A stretch of 64,000 nucleotides of DNA, taken from positions 174,214 through 238,213 of the forward strand of contig JBCCNL010000001.1 of the NCBI GenBank assembly GCA_039025855.1, written 5' to 3'. Both the position numbers and the translations under genes were made by a program. Under the pieces are notes generated by a model. That model was not told the DNA's origin. It saw only the letters and a program-made list of their open reading frames with translations, and ran no database searches. Position 1 is the stretch's first letter, and each line of letters begins with the position of its first letter. This DNA is from JBCCOW01 sp039025855 (lineage in GTDB: Bacteria; Planctomycetota; Phycisphaerae; Phycisphaerales; Phycisphaeraceae). Below are positions 56,559 through 64,000 of this stretch, piece by piece.

Positions 56559-57584
56559 TCAAGGGGCGGATTCGAGCGGGTAAGGGGCGGTCGAGCCATG
56601 GACCTCAAACCAGGCCCGCAGCCGGCAGTTCCGCGGTTCGGTGGTCACGTTCGGGGGAGCGTCTTCACCCATCAGCTGTTGCAGCAGCGTGAAGGCCTCG
56701 CGGCCGAGCTTGGCCGCGTCCTGGCAGACCGACGACATCACGGGATAAACCGAGTACCGCAGGTCGCCGTCGTCGAAGCCGACAACAGAAAGATCGTTGG
56801 GGATATCGATGCCCTGCGCCCGGGCTTCTTTGAAGACCCCGATGCAGGTGAACGGGTCCGCCACAAAGAGTGCCGTCGGGCGCTCCTTCATGGCCAGAAC
56901 CCGGCGGACAAGCTGCTCGCCGCCCAGACGGTTGGCGGGGACACGGATGATGTGGTGGTCGTCGGGTTCGAGCCCGTGCTCACGCAGGGCGTCCATGTAA
57001 CCAGCGACGCGGTCGACATGGTCGGTGTCGTCCACGACGTTGGTACACATGGCGATACGACGGTGGCCCTGGTCGAGCAGGTGGCTCACCGCTTCACAGC
57101 TCGCCTCCCGCGACTCGAACTCGACATGGTGAGCGCTTCCCTCCTCAAAGCGGTCACCGACCACCACGGCAGGGAAACCCTCCTGAGCGATCGACTCGCA
57201 CATGTGGCGTGTCGAGACCGTGGTCCGGATGATCGCGCCCGCCACGCCCTTGCGCAGGAACATCTGACCAAACGTCTCGTCGGGGTGCCGGCTGTGCCGA
57301 GCGTGCAAAACCATCAGGTCGTAGCCTGAACTCTCGAGCCCGGCGGACAACCCGGTCATGACCGCCGCGTCAAAGGGCGAGCCCAGCGATGAGTCGTCCG
57401 TGTACACGTACGCAATGTTGGCGGTGCTCCGCCTGCCGACCGACTGCATGTAGCCTGTGGCGTTGACCGCGGTGAGAACCCGGCGCTTCACCGCTTCACT
57501 GACGCTGGGCTGATTGTTCAGCACCCGGCTGACCGTGGCCGTCGATACGCCGGCTTGCTTCGCGATGTCTCGGACGGAGGCCAT
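56559..57584 (-). CDS. LacI-family transcriptional regulator
   Basis: 341 residues. The N-terminal helix-turn-helix and hinge read VRDIAKQAGVSTATVSRVLN followed by VSEAVKRRVL, then a periplasmic-binding-protein-like ligand domain (IAYVYTDDSSLGSPFDAAV within its ends; DLSVVGFDDGDL). Such proteins repress sugar genes until a sugar binds. It lies between the PEP-CTERM/pseudopilin/GH genes and a divergent sulfatase, both likely targets. TGAAAC-type repeats flank the gene. Confidence 0.94.
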   Translation of the reverse strand: MASVRDIAKQAGVSTATVSRVLNNQPSVSEAVKRRVLTAVNATGYMQSVGRRSTANIAYVYTDDSSLGSPFDAAVMTGLSAGLESSGYDLMVLHARHSRHPDETFGQMFLRKGVAGAIIRTTVSTRHMCESIAQEGFPAVVVGDRFEEGSAHHVEFESREASCEAVSHLLDQGHRRIAMCTNVVDDTDHVDRVAGYMDALREHGLEPDDHHIIRVPANRLGGEQLVRRVLAMKERPTALFVADPFTCIGVFKEARAQGIDIPNDLSVVGFDDGDLRYSVYPVMSSVCQDAAKLGREAFTLLQQLMGEDAPPNVTTEPRNCRLRAWFEVHGSTAPYPLESAP

Positions 57585-57632
57585 TAAGTTTGATCCTTAA
57601 ACAGAACCTTGCGGGGAATCCCGAATGCAGAC

Positions 57633-57668
57633 TGAAACGAAACTGAAACAAATGTTACATCCGTTTCA
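57633..57668. promoter_or_regulatory. TGAAAC repeats upstream of lacI-type gene and sulfatase
   Basis: Direct copies at 57633 and 57644 and an inverted copy GTTTCA at 57663. They lie between the divergent LacI gene (start 57584) and sulfatase (start 57778), a natural place for autoregulatory operators. Confidence 0.5.
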
Positions 57669-57741
57669 CCAGTATGTCAAGCCGATACAGCCCTCCCGAG
57701 CTGTACAACCCGAAAAATTGCCCGAATATAGACCCAAGTAA

Positions 57742-57751
57742 CTGTTTACAA
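57742..57751. promoter_or_regulatory. Weak match to the TTGT-NN-ACAA operator
   Basis: CTGTTTACAA, one mismatch, 27 bases before the sulfatase start at 57778. It may link this sulfatase to the GntR-type regulon, but it stands alone at this end of the window. Confidence 0.25.
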
Positions 57752-57777
57752 TAGTCTTACAAATCAGGACACGAGCC

Positions 57778-59142
57778 ATGAAAACGACACTCCGCCCTAA
57801 CATTATTCTCATCAACTGCGACGACCTCGGCTACGGCGACCTCGGCTGCTACGGGTCTACCCGCAACCGCACCCCTCACCTCGACCGCCTCGCCAGCGAG
57901 GGCACCCGCTTCACCGACTTCTATATGGCTTCGCCCGTCTGCTCCCCCTCACGCGGGGCCATGCTCACCGGCTGCTACCCGCCCCGCATCGGCTTCGACC
58001 GCTTCGGCGACCAACACGTCCTGTTCCCCGGCCACCGCTTCGGCCTCTCCAACCGCGAAACCACCTTCGCCTCACTCCTCCAAGACGCCGGCTACGCCAC
58101 TGCCCTCGTCGGCAAATGGCACTGCGGCGACCAGCCCCCCTTCCTGCCCACCCGGCACGGCTTCGACCGCTACTTCGGGCTGCCCTACTCCAACGACATG
58201 GGCCGACAGGTCGGCCGCCGCGCCAACATGCCCCCCTTGCCACTCCTCGACAACGATACCGTTGCCGAGCAGCAGCCCGACATGTCCGCATTGACCGAAC
58301 GCTACGTCGCTGAGGCCCGGCGCTTCATCACCGCCCACCGTGACCAGCCGTTCCTCCTCTACCTGGCCCACATGTACGTCCACCTGCCACTGATCGTGCC
58401 GGAGCGTTTCTTGAAGCGATCCGAAAACGGGCGCTACGGCGCCGCCGTCGCCGTCATCGACTGGGCCATGGGCGCTCTCCTTCACACCCTCGAACAGCTC
58501 GGCCTCGACGACAACACCCTGATCCTCTTCACCTCCGACAACGGCTCACGGATCAACGGCGAGGGCGGGTCCAACGGCCCACTCCGCGGCACCAAGCGCG
58601 AGACCTACGAAGGCGGGATGCGCCTGCCGCTCATCGCCCGCTGGCCCGGGCACGTCCCCGCCGGCCGCACCTGCGACACCCTCTGCTCCGCCATCGACTT
58701 CCTGCCCACCTTCGCCAACCTCGCCGGCGCGGACAGCCCCGACCTGCCCATCGACGGCGTCGACTTCACCCCGACACTCCTCGGCGACGACGACCACCAA
58801 CCGCGGCCGCACTTCGCCTACTTCCGCCAGCACCAACTCCAAGCCGTCCGTGATAACCGCTACAAGCTCCGGCTCGCCCACGGCGGGGCCTTCGAGAACC
58901 CCGCCGTCTGCGAGCTCTACGCTCTCCACGACGACATCGGCGAGACCACGGACATCGCCAACCAACACCCCGACATCGTCCAACGCCTGCAACGAGTGGC
59001 CGACCAGTACGAAGAAGAGCTCGGCCCCGAAGGCACCGCCCGTCGACCGTCAGGCCGCGTTGATAACGCCCAACCGCTCACCACCTTCGACGAGAACTAC
59101 CCCTACTTCGCCGCCGAATACGACCTCGGCGACGCGGGCTAA
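57778..59142 (+). CDS. Sulfatase without signal peptide (S1 family)
   Basis: 454 residues. The N-terminus goes straight into the fold (NIILINCDDLGYGDLGCYG) with no signal peptide. C55 in CSPSR is the modification site; GKWHCGDQ and FTSDNGSR supply further active-site residues. Cytoplasmic location would make it act on imported sulfated oligosaccharides, and then a non-secreted activator is needed, since the local FGE is exported. It is divergent from the LacI gene. Confidence 0.88.
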   Translation: MKTTLRPNIILINCDDLGYGDLGCYGSTRNRTPHLDRLASEGTRFTDFYMASPVCSPSRGAMLTGCYPPRIGFDRFGDQHVLFPGHRFGLSNRETTFASLLQDAGYATALVGKWHCGDQPPFLPTRHGFDRYFGLPYSNDMGRQVGRRANMPPLPLLDNDTVAEQQPDMSALTERYVAEARRFITAHRDQPFLLYLAHMYVHLPLIVPERFLKRSENGRYGAAVAVIDWAMGALLHTLEQLGLDDNTLILFTSDNGSRINGEGGSNGPLRGTKRETYEGGMRLPLIARWPGHVPAGRTCDTLCSAIDFLPTFANLAGADSPDLPIDGVDFTPTLLGDDDHQPRPHFAYFRQHQLQAVRDNRYKLRLAHGGAFENPAVCELYALHDDIGETTDIANQHPDIVQRLQRVADQYEEELGPEGTARRPSGRVDNAQPLTTFDENYPYFAAEYDLGDAG

Positions 59143-59158
59143 GGCGCAGGCCACCCGA

Positions 59159-60685
59159 TCACTTGCTCTTCCAAACCGGATCGGCGTAAGAGTCACCGCT
59201 CGGCTCGAACCAACGCGTCAGCGTCGTCTTCTGCCGCGTGTAGAAGTGGATCCCCTCGGTGCCCTGGATGTGCAGGTCGCCGAAGAACGACTGGTTCCAG
59301 CCGGTGAAGGGCAACCAGGCCATGGGCGCGGGCACGCCCACGTTGATGCCGATCATGCCGGCGTTGAACTTCCGGCGGAACGTGCGGGCGGCGTAGCCGT
59401 CACGTGTGAAGATCGACGCGCCGTTGCCGTACGGGCAGGCCTTGCCGACCGCCAGCGCCTCGTCCAGTGTCGATGATCGCACCACCGAAAGCACCGGCCC
59501 GAAGATCTCGTCCTTCCACGCCGACATCTCTGTCGTCACCTTGTCGATCACGGAAGGCCCGAGCAGGAACGCGTCTGTCTCCCCGACCGAGCGGCCGTCT
59601 AAGGCAACGTCCGCGCCCTCCCTCTCCGCCGTTTCAAGAGCTGACGCCACCCGCGACCGGTGCTCCGCTGAGATCACCGGGCCCATCCCCGCATCGGGGT
59701 TGTCGTCTGTCGGTGCCGTATCGATCGACCCGGCGTAGTCCACCAGACGACCGACCAACTCGTCACCCACACCGCCCACCGCGAGCGCGACCGACCCCGC
59801 CATACAACGCTGACCGGCGCAGCCATACGCCGACGCCGCCAACGCCTTCACCGACAGGTCCAGGTCCGCATCGGGCATGATAATCAGGTGGTTCTTCGCA
59901 CCACCCGCCGACTGCACCCGCTTGCCGTGACGTGTCCCGGTTTCGTAGACGTACTTCGCAATCGCGGTCGACCCTACAAACGACACCGCCGATACGCCCG
60001 GGTGTTCCAGCAGCGCATCGACCATCGGCTTCCCGCCATGCACCAAATTGAATACCCCTTCGGGCAGCCCCGCCTCGACCAACAGCTCCGCCAGCCGCAC
60101 CGCCGACAGCGGCACCTTCTCGCTCGGCTTCAGGATGAACGTGTTCCCACACGCTAGCGCGATCGGGAACATCCACAGCGGCACCATGTTCGGGAAGTTG
60201 TAAGGCGTGATCCCCACACACACGCCCACAGGGAAACGCTCCGTTTGCCCGTCCACACTCCGCGCGATCTGCGGCATCGTCTGCCCCGTCATCAACGCCG
60301 GCACCGAACACGCGAACTCGACCATCTCGATCCCGCGTTGTACCTCGGCCTTCGACTCCGGCAACGTCTTGCCGTGCTCCCGCGTGACCAGCGCGACCAG
60401 CTCATCGCGATGAGCCTCAAGCAGTTCCCGGTAGGCAAACATCACCCGCGCCCGTTCGACCGACGGCGTCTCCGCCCATTCTTCTAAAGCCTCGCTCGCC
60501 GCCTGCACCGCAGCGTCGGCCGTGTCCGCCCCGCACAACGGCGTGCGTGCAATCACCCGGCCCAGCGACGGGTTGTGCACCGGCGTCGTCTCCGGCGTGT
60601 CGGGGTGCTCCCATCGCCCCGCGATCAGCGTGGGCACGGTCTGGGCGGTCGAAGTAGCGGGATCAATCGTGGAGGCTAAAGACAT
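59159..60685 (-). CDS. mmsA: CoA-acylating methylmalonate/malonate-semialdehyde dehydrogenase
   Basis: 508 residues of the aldehyde dehydrogenase superfamily. It has GITPYNFPNMVPLWMFPIA and the MmsA-specific GCAGQRCMA with the catalytic Cys. There is no Glu base in the usual ALDH place, as expected for CoA-acylating members. It turns malonate semialdehyde into acetyl-CoA and methylmalonate semialdehyde into propionyl-CoA. The divergent amidohydrolase, uracil-type permease and aminotransferase suggest it ends the beta-alanine branch of pyrimidine breakdown; valine or inositol degradation is the alternative. Confidence 0.9.
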   Translation of the reverse strand: MSLASTIDPATSTAQTVPTLIAGRWEHPDTPETTPVHNPSLGRVIARTPLCGADTADAAVQAASEALEEWAETPSVERARVMFAYRELLEAHRDELVALVTREHGKTLPESKAEVQRGIEMVEFACSVPALMTGQTMPQIARSVDGQTERFPVGVCVGITPYNFPNMVPLWMFPIALACGNTFILKPSEKVPLSAVRLAELLVEAGLPEGVFNLVHGGKPMVDALLEHPGVSAVSFVGSTAIAKYVYETGTRHGKRVQSAGGAKNHLIIMPDADLDLSVKALAASAYGCAGQRCMAGSVALAVGGVGDELVGRLVDYAGSIDTAPTDDNPDAGMGPVISAEHRSRVASALETAEREGADVALDGRSVGETDAFLLGPSVIDKVTTEMSAWKDEIFGPVLSVVRSSTLDEALAVGKACPYGNGASIFTRDGYAARTFRRKFNAGMIGINVGVPAPMAWLPFTGWNQSFFGDLHIQGTEGIHFYTRQKTTLTRWFEPSGDSYADPVWKSK

Positions 60686-60802
60686 GGCAAGTTTCGTTTC
60701 GAGCGGATCGGCAAGCGTTATCCGGTCCTAAGGGCTGGCATAACCAAACCCACCATGTTACATTACGCGGTCGGCCTGTTCGAACCCTATGAGCATGAAT
60801 CC

Positions 60803-61675
60803 ATGAGTCGTATCGTCCGCGGGGGCCTGATCCAGGCCTCTCTGTGTGAACCCGTCACCTCGCCGATCGAAAAAGTGAAGCAGGCGATGATCGATAAACA
60901 CGTCGATCTCATCGCCCAAACCGCCGAAAAAGGCGCGCAGGTTATCTGCCTTCAAGAGCTGTTCTACGGCCCATATTTCTGTGCCGAGCAGGACACCAAG
61001 TGGTACTCCCTCACCGAGCCCGTTCCTGACGGCCCAACCGTCAAGCTCATGCAGGAGCTCGCCAAGAAACACAGCGTCGTTCTCGTCGTCCCCATGTATG
61101 AAGAAGACCTCGCCGGGGTCTACTACAACACCGCCGCCGTCATCGATGCCGACGGCTCCTACCTCGGCAAGTTCCGCAAGATCCACATCCCGCACTGCGA
61201 TCCTGGCTTCTGGGAGAAGTTTTACTTCCGCCCCGGGAACCTCGGCTACCCCGTCTTCGACACAAAGGTCGGCAAGGTCGGCGTCTACATCTGCTACGAC
61301 CGCCACTTCCCCGACGGCGCACGATGCCTCGGGCTTAACGGTGCCGAGATCGTCTTCAATCCCAGCGCCACCGTCGCCGGGCTCAGCGAATACCTCTGGA
61401 AACTCGAACAACCCGCCCACGCCGTCGCCAATCAGTACTTCGTCGGTGCCATCAACCGCCCCGGCTGGGAAGAGCCCTGGCGCACCGGCGAGTTCTACGG
61501 CCAGTCGTACTTCTGCGACCCCCGCGGCCAGTTCATCGCCCAATCCGACAAACGCGACGAAGACGACATCGTCCTCGCCGACATGGACCTGGACATGATC
61601 CGCGAAGTCCGCAACACCTGGCAATTCTTCCGGGACCGACGACCCGAAACCTACGAAGCGATCACCGCGCTTTGA
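60803..61675 (+). CDS. Nitrilase-family amidohydrolase, likely beta-ureidopropionase
   Basis: 290 residues from ATG 60803. The catalytic triad is E52 (LQELFYG), K126 (FRKIHIPH) and C164 (YICYDRHFP). It belongs to the N-carbamoyl amidase branch, which includes beta-ureidopropionase and N-carbamoylputrescine amidase. The gene order with a uracil-type permease, class III aminotransferase and MmsA favours hydrolysis of N-carbamoyl-beta-alanine. No dihydropyrimidinase or dihydropyrimidine dehydrogenase is visible; they may lie beyond the right edge. Confidence 0.85.
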   Translation: MSRIVRGGLIQASLCEPVTSPIEKVKQAMIDKHVDLIAQTAEKGAQVICLQELFYGPYFCAEQDTKWYSLTEPVPDGPTVKLMQELAKKHSVVLVVPMYEEDLAGVYYNTAAVIDADGSYLGKFRKIHIPHCDPGFWEKFYFRPGNLGYPVFDTKVGKVGVYICYDRHFPDGARCLGLNGAEIVFNPSATVAGLSEYLWKLEQPAHAVANQYFVGAINRPGWEEPWRTGEFYGQSYFCDPRGQFIAQSDKRDEDDIVLADMDLDMIREVRNTWQFFRDRRPETYEAITAL

Positions 61676-61699
61676 CCGTGAGACAAGCTGAAAAGGATT

Positions 61700-61726
61700 G
61701 ACCGGATCAGGCCAAGCGATCCGGTC
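61700..61726 (+). terminator. Perfect inverted repeat between amidohydrolase and permease genes
   Basis: GACCGGATC and GATCCGGTC form a nine-base stem with a nine-base loop, 25 bases after the amidohydrolase stop. A loose T-rich stretch follows (CCGTTTTGAG). It could be an attenuating terminator or an RNA processing site in the operon. Confidence 0.5.
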
Positions 61727-61763
61727 CTTGCCTGTTGCCGTTTTGAGATAACCACCAAGACCC

Positions 61764-63347
61764 ATGCAAGAAGGTTCAACGAAGATCCTCTACGGCCTCG
61801 ACGACAAGCCGCCCCTCGGCCGCGCGTCCGTCCTCGGCCTGCAGCACGTGCTGACCATGTTCGGCTCAACCGTTGCCGTGCCTCTGATCTTCGCCCCCAA
61901 ACTCTGGCCCGTCCCTGAGGATGTCCCCAGCGACCTGGCTTCACGGCTCGAAGCCCTACAACTCGCAAATGCCTCACTGCTCATCTCAAGCGTGATGCTT
62001 TGCTCCGGCATCGCCACGCTCCTGCAATCCACCTTCGGCTCCCGTCTTCCAATCATTCAGGGCGTCTCCTTCTCGTTCCTCGCCGCGTTCCTTGGCATCG
62101 TCAGCACCACCCTCAACGCCAACCCCGTGGACTGGGCCATAGCCACCGCGTCCGCCGAATCGCTCGACGCCGCCGTTGCCCAGTGGCAAGACAACGGCGC
62201 GAAAGCCATGCGTATCATTGCCGGGGCCATCATCTTCGGCGGCATCATCGAAGCGTTCATCGGCTTCACCGGCCTCATGGGCCTGGTCCGACGCATCCTC
62301 TCCCCCGTCGTCATCGGCCCCGTCATCATGCTCATCGGGCTTGCTCTCTACCAATTCGGCGCACCCGTCGCTGCTCTTAACTGGCCGATCTCTATCCTCA
62401 CTATGGGCATGATCGTGCTCTTCGCGCTCGTGCTGTCCCGCCACATCCGGCTGTTCAAGCTCTTCCCGATGCTACTAGCCATCCTCGGTGCGGTCGCCGT
62501 CTGCGCCGCCCTCGGCGGGGTCGGGGCCATCGATGAACAGAACCCCGCACACGTCGATCTCTCCGCCGTCGGCCAGTCCGATGCCCTCCGCATCACGACC
62601 GTCTTCTTCCCGTGGGGCCTACCCGAGTTCGGCGTCGCCGCGATTGTCGCCGTGCTCGCCGGCTACCTCGCCTCCATGATCGAGTCCTTCGGCGACTACC
62701 ACGCCTGTAAGCAGATGGCCGGCGGTGGCGATCCCACTCCGCAGGAGATCTCACGCGGCATCGGCTTTGAAGGCGTCGCCTGCTCCATCACCGGATGCCT
62801 CGGTGGCTTCAGCTCGACCAGCTATTCCGAAAACATCGGGCTCGTCGGGCTCACCAAGGTCGGCTCCCGCTACGTCGTGCAGATCGGCGCGGTGATGCTC
62901 ATCGCCCTCGGGCTCTTCGGCAAGTTCGGCGCCCTCGCCGCCGCCATACCGCAGCCCGTCGTCGGCGGCCTCTACTGCACCATGTTCGGGCTCATCGCTG
63001 CGGTCGGCGTCCGCCAGTTCGCCCGCGCCGACCTCTCCAGCGACCGCAATCTCTTCATCGGCGGCTTCGCCCTGTTCATGGGTCTCAGCGTGCCGTTCTT
63101 CTTCCAGAACGGCGGCAGCGACGCCGTCTCCGCCGCCCTGCCCGAGGGCCTCGCCGGCATCGCCATCGCCATCGGTACCACCGGCATGGCCGTCGCCGCC
63201 ATCCTCGGCATCACCCTCGACAACCTCATCCCCGGCACCCAATCCGAACGCGGCCTCGCCCCCGCGACCGAACCCCGCATCCCCTCCACGATTATTCAAG
63301 AAGCAGACGACATCGACGTCCCTCCAACCGCAGGAGACCCCCAATGA
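61764..63347 (+). CDS. NCS2-family nucleobase permease (uracil type)
   Basis: 527 residues with about 14 membrane spans. The nucleobase signature reads SENIGLVGLTKVGSR; an acidic residue followed by NIG is the UraA-like form, whereas xanthine and urate carriers usually have QNNG. The C-terminus is a hydrophilic tail. It imports uracil or another nucleobase with a proton or sodium ion. The stop overlaps the aminotransferase start (ATGA), so the two are translationally coupled. Confidence 0.92.
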   Translation: MQEGSTKILYGLDDKPPLGRASVLGLQHVLTMFGSTVAVPLIFAPKLWPVPEDVPSDLASRLEALQLANASLLISSVMLCSGIATLLQSTFGSRLPIIQGVSFSFLAAFLGIVSTTLNANPVDWAIATASAESLDAAVAQWQDNGAKAMRIIAGAIIFGGIIEAFIGFTGLMGLVRRILSPVVIGPVIMLIGLALYQFGAPVAALNWPISILTMGMIVLFALVLSRHIRLFKLFPMLLAILGAVAVCAALGGVGAIDEQNPAHVDLSAVGQSDALRITTVFFPWGLPEFGVAAIVAVLAGYLASMIESFGDYHACKQMAGGGDPTPQEISRGIGFEGVACSITGCLGGFSSTSYSENIGLVGLTKVGSRYVVQIGAVMLIALGLFGKFGALAAAIPQPVVGGLYCTMFGLIAAVGVRQFARADLSSDRNLFIGGFALFMGLSVPFFFQNGGSDAVSAALPEGLAGIAIAIGTTGMAVAAILGITLDNLIPGTQSERGLAPATEPRIPSTIIQEADDIDVPPTAGDPQ

Positions 63348-64000
63348 CCGCGACCTCTTCCTCAACCCCCGATACCGGCAGCAGAACCATCCCCCTGCCA
63401 CAGTTCGACCACCAGCCCCAGGCCTACAACGGCCCATCTAAAGCGGAGACGATCGCCCTCCGCAAACAGTACCTCAGCCCTGGCCTGCTCACCTACTACA
63501 ACGACCCCCTCATGGTTGTCGAGGGCAAGATGCAATACGTCTGGGACGAGACCGGGAGGCGCTACCTCGACGCCTTTGCCGGCATCGTCACCGTCTCTGT
63601 CGGCCACTGCCACCCCAAGGTCATCGAAAAGGTCAAAGCCCAGAACAACACCCTTCAGCACACCACCACCATCTACCTCCACCCGACCATCGGGCAGTTC
63701 GCCGAGAAGCTCGCCGAGAAGATGCCCACCACGCCGGACGGCACACCGCTCGACCGCACCTACTTCACCAACTCCGGCAGCGAAGCGAACGAACTCGCGA
63801 TCCTCGCCGCCCGCGAACACACCGGCAACCACACCATCATCGCCCTCCGCAACGGCTACCACGGCGGCACCGCCACGACGATGGGCCTGACCGCCCACGG
63901 CACGTGGAAATTCAAGCAGAACCAGGCGCCCGGCATCACGCACACGCACGCGGGCTACTGCTACCGTTGCCCGTACGGCCTGGAGTACCCGAGCTGCGAC
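63344..64000 (+). CDS. Class III aminotransferase (3' end outside window)
   Basis: 219 codons are open to the right edge from ATG 63344. YVWDETGRRYLDAFAGIVTVSVGHCHP, known by its ends YVWDE and GHCHP, and TNSGSEANELA match AGXT2-like, beta-alanine/3-amino-2-methylpropionate aminotransferases. The PLP-binding Lys lies beyond the edge. A CYRCPYG stretch near the end is typical of this group. Beta-alanine released by the amidohydrolase would be converted to malonate semialdehyde for MmsA. Confidence 0.88.
   Translation, partial: MTATSSSTPDTGSRTIPLPQFDHQPQAYNGPSKAETIALRKQYLSPGLLTYYNDPLMVVEGKMQYVWDETGRRYLDAFAGIVTVSVGHCHPKVIEKVKAQNNTLQHTTTIYLHPTIGQFAEKLAEKMPTTPDGTPLDRTYFTNSGSEANELAILAAREHTGNHTIIALRNGYHGGTATTMGLTAHGTWKFKQNQAPGITHTHAGYCYRCPYGLEYPSCD

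Overview
The window looks like a GC-rich marine planctomycete chromosome, most likely from the Phycisphaerae. This is inferred from gene content, not from a marker gene: pseudopilins of the planctomycete DUF1559 type, PEP-CTERM surface proteins, many sulfatases, FlgM-like and CheB-CheR-PAS signalling genes, and frequent non-ATG starts. I see no rRNA, tRNA, CRISPR array or transposase.

Bases 1-34125 form a dense locus for degrading a red-algal galactan of the agar/porphyran type. A ferredoxin, ferredoxin reductase and cytochrome P450 operon (1582-4288) matches the known system that demethylates 6-O-methyl-D-galactose. It is followed by a GH86 beta-agarase/porphyranase, a mandelate racemase-family enzyme likely to be 3,6-anhydro-L-galactonate cycloisomerase, an SDR, a KduD-type dehydrogenase, a zinc alcohol dehydrogenase, a GH2 enzyme, three GH117 proteins, a GH29 (possible alpha-L-galactosidase), a DUF5060 glycosidase-like protein and five sulfatases, one of them frameshifted. 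Regulators here are an AraC protein and a GntR/FadR-type protein.

A short palindrome, TTGTATACAA or a near match, recurs in front of many of these genes: the partial secreted gene at the left edge, GH86, cycloisomerase/SDR, gntR, pseudopilin, GH117/sulfatase, PEP-CTERM protein and three sulfatases. It fits the FadR-type GntR operator consensus, so a single local regulon is the simplest reading. Its inclusion of a pseudopilin and a PEP-CTERM protein suggests that surface structures are made together with the degradative enzymes.

Bases 34278-37829 encode an ABC sugar importer (membrane-anchored binding protein and two permeases) without an ATPase. The second permease has a large extra extracytoplasmic segment. 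Next come a NadR-like kinase, a CNT nucleoside transporter, a secreted formylglycine-generating enzyme that would activate the sulfatases, an unknown secreted protein, and a DeoR-regulated operon with a bifunctional RhaEW-type aldolase/dehydrogenase and a second class II aldolase.

Bases 46280-52764 are signalling genes: a FlgM-like protein, a LuxR-type response regulator, a single-domain receiver and a 1631-residue CheB-CheR-PAS-histidine kinase. Bases 52960-59142 form a second small carbohydrate module: GH-A glycosidase, pseudopilin, PEP-CTERM protein, LacI regulator flanked by TGAAAC repeats, and a sulfatase. From 59159 to the right edge lie genes for the lower part of reductive pyrimidine degradation: semialdehyde dehydrogenase, beta-ureidopropionase-like amidohydrolase, NCS2 uracil-type permease and a truncated class III aminotransferase.
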